7,679 bases of DNA from Candidatus Hodarchaeota archaeon (GTDB taxonomy: Archaea; Asgardarchaeota; Heimdallarchaeia; Hodarchaeales; Hodarchaeaceae): positions 1 through 7,679 of the forward strand of contig JAEOSP010000606.1 in assembly GCA_016840305.1 (NCBI GenBank), read 5' to 3'. This document shows, one piece after another, positions 6,138 through 7,679 of the stretch; positions within the stretch are counted from its first letter, which is position 1; the number at the start of each line of letters is the position of its first letter. Made by a program: the position numbers and the translations under genes. The notes beneath the pieces were generated by a model. It searched no databases. It saw nothing but the letters and a program-made list of their open reading frames with translations, and was not told the DNA's origin.

Positions 6138-6761
6138 GGTTTATACTTCCTCGAATAGTGTTACTATGTCATCAAAGTCAATGTATCCATTATCGTTGAA
6201 ATCAATTATATCTACCGTATAATTAGCTTCCATCCATTCGAAATGCTGGAAGAACTGTACAACGTCATCAAAATCAAGAGCACCATTTCCATTTAGATCT
6301 TCAAATAAACCGTCACCATCAGGATCGGTTGGCGAATTCTGATGACCTGGTAATGGTGGTAGCACATATGTTACAGTAAGTGAACTATTGATAACATGCA
6401 CGATTATAGATTGACCATTGTCATCATCAAGTCTAGTTACGGTTAGATTAATAAATGTTGTACCAGCATTAAGAGCCTTAATTGTTATATTTGCACATAA
6501 GACATTAGAGACATTACCGTTTATATCATTGTTCAGATCGATTGCTTTCATCCACGAGGAATCTGAAGGTAAACTGGAGTGTTCATTAAGGACAGCCCAC
6601 GATGGAAACTCTATGGAGACTATAGATGCAACAGATGGATTACTTATAGAAAGGGTTATGTTATAACCTGATAAACCATCCTGTAGATACTCTAAAAGCA
6701 AATCATAAGAGACATTAGTATAACCTGGGACGGTTGTATCTTCTGGTACCAACCTTAGGGT
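5670..6761 (-). repeat. Duplicated cohesin-like domain shared by adjacent genes
   Basis: The copy in the membrane-anchored gene (5670-6059) and the copy in the dockerin gene (6363-6761) align along their length. Shared blocks include GLSG(F/Y)NI, NPSV, FPSWA, SSLP and the D-(D)-D-N-G segment near the end. Similarity is also visible at DNA level around AGCCCACGATGG (5898-5909 and 6595-6606, plus-strand reading). This fits domain duplication or exchange between neighbours rather than a mobile element. Confidence 0.75.
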
Positions 6762-7679
6762 TGTCGCAAGGGATACCAATGGAAGTAAATCCTGATTACT
6801 ACCACCAGGGATACTGTACGGTGTGTCGCCAAGACCATCGCCATCTGAGTCTGCTCCTGTATAATCTGACCAGTAGTTACCACCGAGATATGATCCTCCA
6901 ATGATATTTGTCCCTAGGGTTTTGCTTATATTCCATGTATTGCTTCCATCGTCGTAGCCGTTGTTAGTATTATTGAAGATATTGTTGTAGATTAAGTTAT
7001 CCGAGGAACCTGTCAGATAGATACCATAATCGTTGTCTGAGATGTTGTTACCAGTGATTATATTATAGTCTGAACTTATATCAACTCCTGCATCACCGCT
7101 GCTTCCACTATTTGCTATTGTAAAACCTGAAATGTTCACATAATCAGCAGATATCAACATGACATCTCCGCTTCCACCACCATCAATTATTGTAGTCTCT
7201 TTGTCGTCTCCTACAAGATTTATTGATTTATTAGCAATAACATTTTCAGGATAAAATCCATTATAGACATACACTGTTCCACCTGCAGCTACTGCATCTA
7301 TACCATCCTGGATGTTATCAAAATGAGTTATTCCCCATCCAGGTGTTCCACTATTATAGTTATCATCGACATAAACAATAGTTACTGCGGTTATATCGAA
7401 GTTATAGGTTGCTGAAATTACTGAATTGTCGTTGGTGTCATTCGCCCAGATATAATAAGTGTATGTTCCTATTTGAGTATAACTGGTGTTGTAGCAGTAA
7501 CTACCCTCAAGCATGGAAACATTAACTATAGAAGCATCTGGATAGGTGATGTTGACCATTACCGTGTCAACTTCAACGTTATCGGTTACATCACATGTGA
7601 TGTTCACATAGCCACCTTCGCATTGCGGGTTCGGTTGGGCGTTCACATTGGTGATCACAGGTGGAGTTGTATCAATTGG
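6141..7679 (-). CDS. Secreted Ig/beta-helix protein with cohesin-like domain and C-terminal dockerin, 5'-truncated
   Basis: The frame is open to the window edge (PIDTTPPVITNV...), so the GTG at 7658 is internal and the N-terminus is missing; 512 residues are visible. Residues 1-100 are an Ig-like domain (DTTPP opening, CDVTDNVEVDTVMVNI). Residues 101-303 form a NosD/PbH1-type right-handed beta-helix: VDDNYNSGTPGWG...DNIQDGIDAV opening, rungs such as NIITGNNISDNDYGIYL, and closing block GGNYWSDYTG plus DSDGDGLGDTPY. Residues about 307-439 are a cohesin-like domain. Residues 450-512 are a dockerin-type module with two calcium loops, DLNGNGALDFDD (461-472) and DFNDNGYIDFDD (493-504), both fitting D-x-N-x-N-G-x-x-D-x-x-D. 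About 17 N-glycosylation sequons suggest heavy glycosylation. No membrane anchor is seen, so retention may depend on the dockerin binding a cohesin, possibly that of the next gene 3 bases downstream. Ligand or enzymatic activity of the beta-helix is unknown. Confidence 0.87.
   Translation of the reverse strand, partial: PIDTTPPVITNVNAQPNPQCEGGYVNITCDVTDNVEVDTVMVNITYPDASIVNVSMLEGSYCYNTSYTQIGTYTYYIWANDTNDNSVISATYNFDITAVTIVYVDDNYNSGTPGWGITHFDNIQDGIDAVAAGGTVYVYNGFYPENVIANKSINLVGDDKETTIIDGGGSGDVMLISADYVNISGFTIANSGSSGDAGVDISSDYNIITGNNISDNDYGIYLTGSSDNLIYNNIFNNTNNGYDDGSNTWNISKTLGTNIIGGSYLGGNYWSDYTGADSDGDGLGDTPYSIPGGSNQDLLPLVSLATTLRLVPEDTTVPGYTNVSYDLLLEYLQDGLSGYNITLSISNPSVASIVSIEFPSWAVLNEHSSLPSDSSWMKAIDLNNDINGNVSNVLCANITIKALNAGTTFINLTVTRLDDDNGQSIIVHVINSSLTVTYVLPPLPGHQNSPTDPDGDGLFEDLNGNGALDFDDVVQFFQHFEWMEANYTVDIIDFNDNGYIDFDDIVTLFEEV
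6149..6152 (-). promoter_or_regulatory. Ribosome binding site deciding a TTG start
   Basis: On the minus strand GAGG (within TTCGAGGAAG) lies 11 bases before the TTG at 6137 and inside the last codons of the upstream dockerin gene. It supports the unusual TTG start and coupled translation of the two surface-protein genes. Confidence 0.5.

Noticed and set aside
7656..7658. GTG at 7658 (minus strand) as the start of the beta-helix protein
   Set aside because: The reading frame continues to the window edge with a typical Ig-domain opening (DTTPPVITNV), and no signal peptide follows the GTG.
1..7679. tRNA, rRNA, CRISPR array, insertion sequence or transposase
   Set aside because: I found no regularly spaced repeats, transposase-like frame or terminal inverted repeats. 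The intergenic regions are only 222 and 73 bases and show no cloverleaf-like structure.

Overview
The window looks like a piece of an AT-rich archaeal genome, most likely a euryarchaeote of the Thermoplasmatota type. This is an inference from three things. The surface-protein repertoire is archaeal in style: Ig-like repeats, PKD domains, a NosD-type beta-helix ending in a GGNYW motif, and cohesin and dockerin modules. The spacing and start signals fit: TTATA/TTTAAATA-type elements, T-run terminators, overlapping genes. The first gene ends in a tail (PLLSWLFERFPNMFPILRQL and the residues after it) that I associate from memory with Thermoplasmatota surface proteins. No rRNA or other phylogenetic marker is present to settle it.

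Layout. (1) 1-1290, plus strand: the 3' end of a gene for a large exported protein with three Ig/FnIII-like repeats and a distinctive C-terminal module. (2) 1291-1512: intergenic DNA with candidate promoter elements and a short direct repeat. (3) 1513-4699, plus strand: a tight four-gene operon whose ORFs overlap by 8, 11 and 4 bases. It encodes a holo-ACP synthase-like phosphopantetheinyl transferase, a stand-alone acyl carrier protein, an AMP-forming acyl/aryl ligase, and an NAD-synthase-family N-type ATP pyrophosphatase. (4) 4700-4772: a short convergent intergenic region with T-runs. (5) 7679-4773, minus strand: two surface-protein genes 3 bases apart. The upstream one (cut by the window edge) has an Ig-like domain, a beta-helix, a cohesin-like domain and a C-terminal dockerin. 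The downstream one has a signal peptide, a cohesin-like domain, two PKD domains, an acidic juxtamembrane repeat and a C-terminal membrane anchor.

How the genes may work together. The four-gene operon is a self-contained carrier-protein system: the transferase loads phosphopantetheine onto Ser47 of the carrier, the ligase activates a carboxylic acid and could pass it to the carrier thiol, and the fourth enzyme would adenylate and amidate a carboxylate. Carrier-protein chemistry is unusual in archaea, which generally lack ACP-dependent fatty-acid synthesis. The NAD-synthase relative is probably not the housekeeping enzyme but a cassette-specific amidotransferase; substrate and product are unknown. 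The minus-strand pair looks like a membrane-anchored cohesin receptor next to its dockerin-bearing ligand, a two-gene non-cellulosomal cohesin/dockerin arrangement like the one known from Archaeoglobus fulgidus. The Ig-like and cohesin/dockerin proteins are probably all on the cell surface; whether the carrier cassette modifies that surface is only a guess from proximity.
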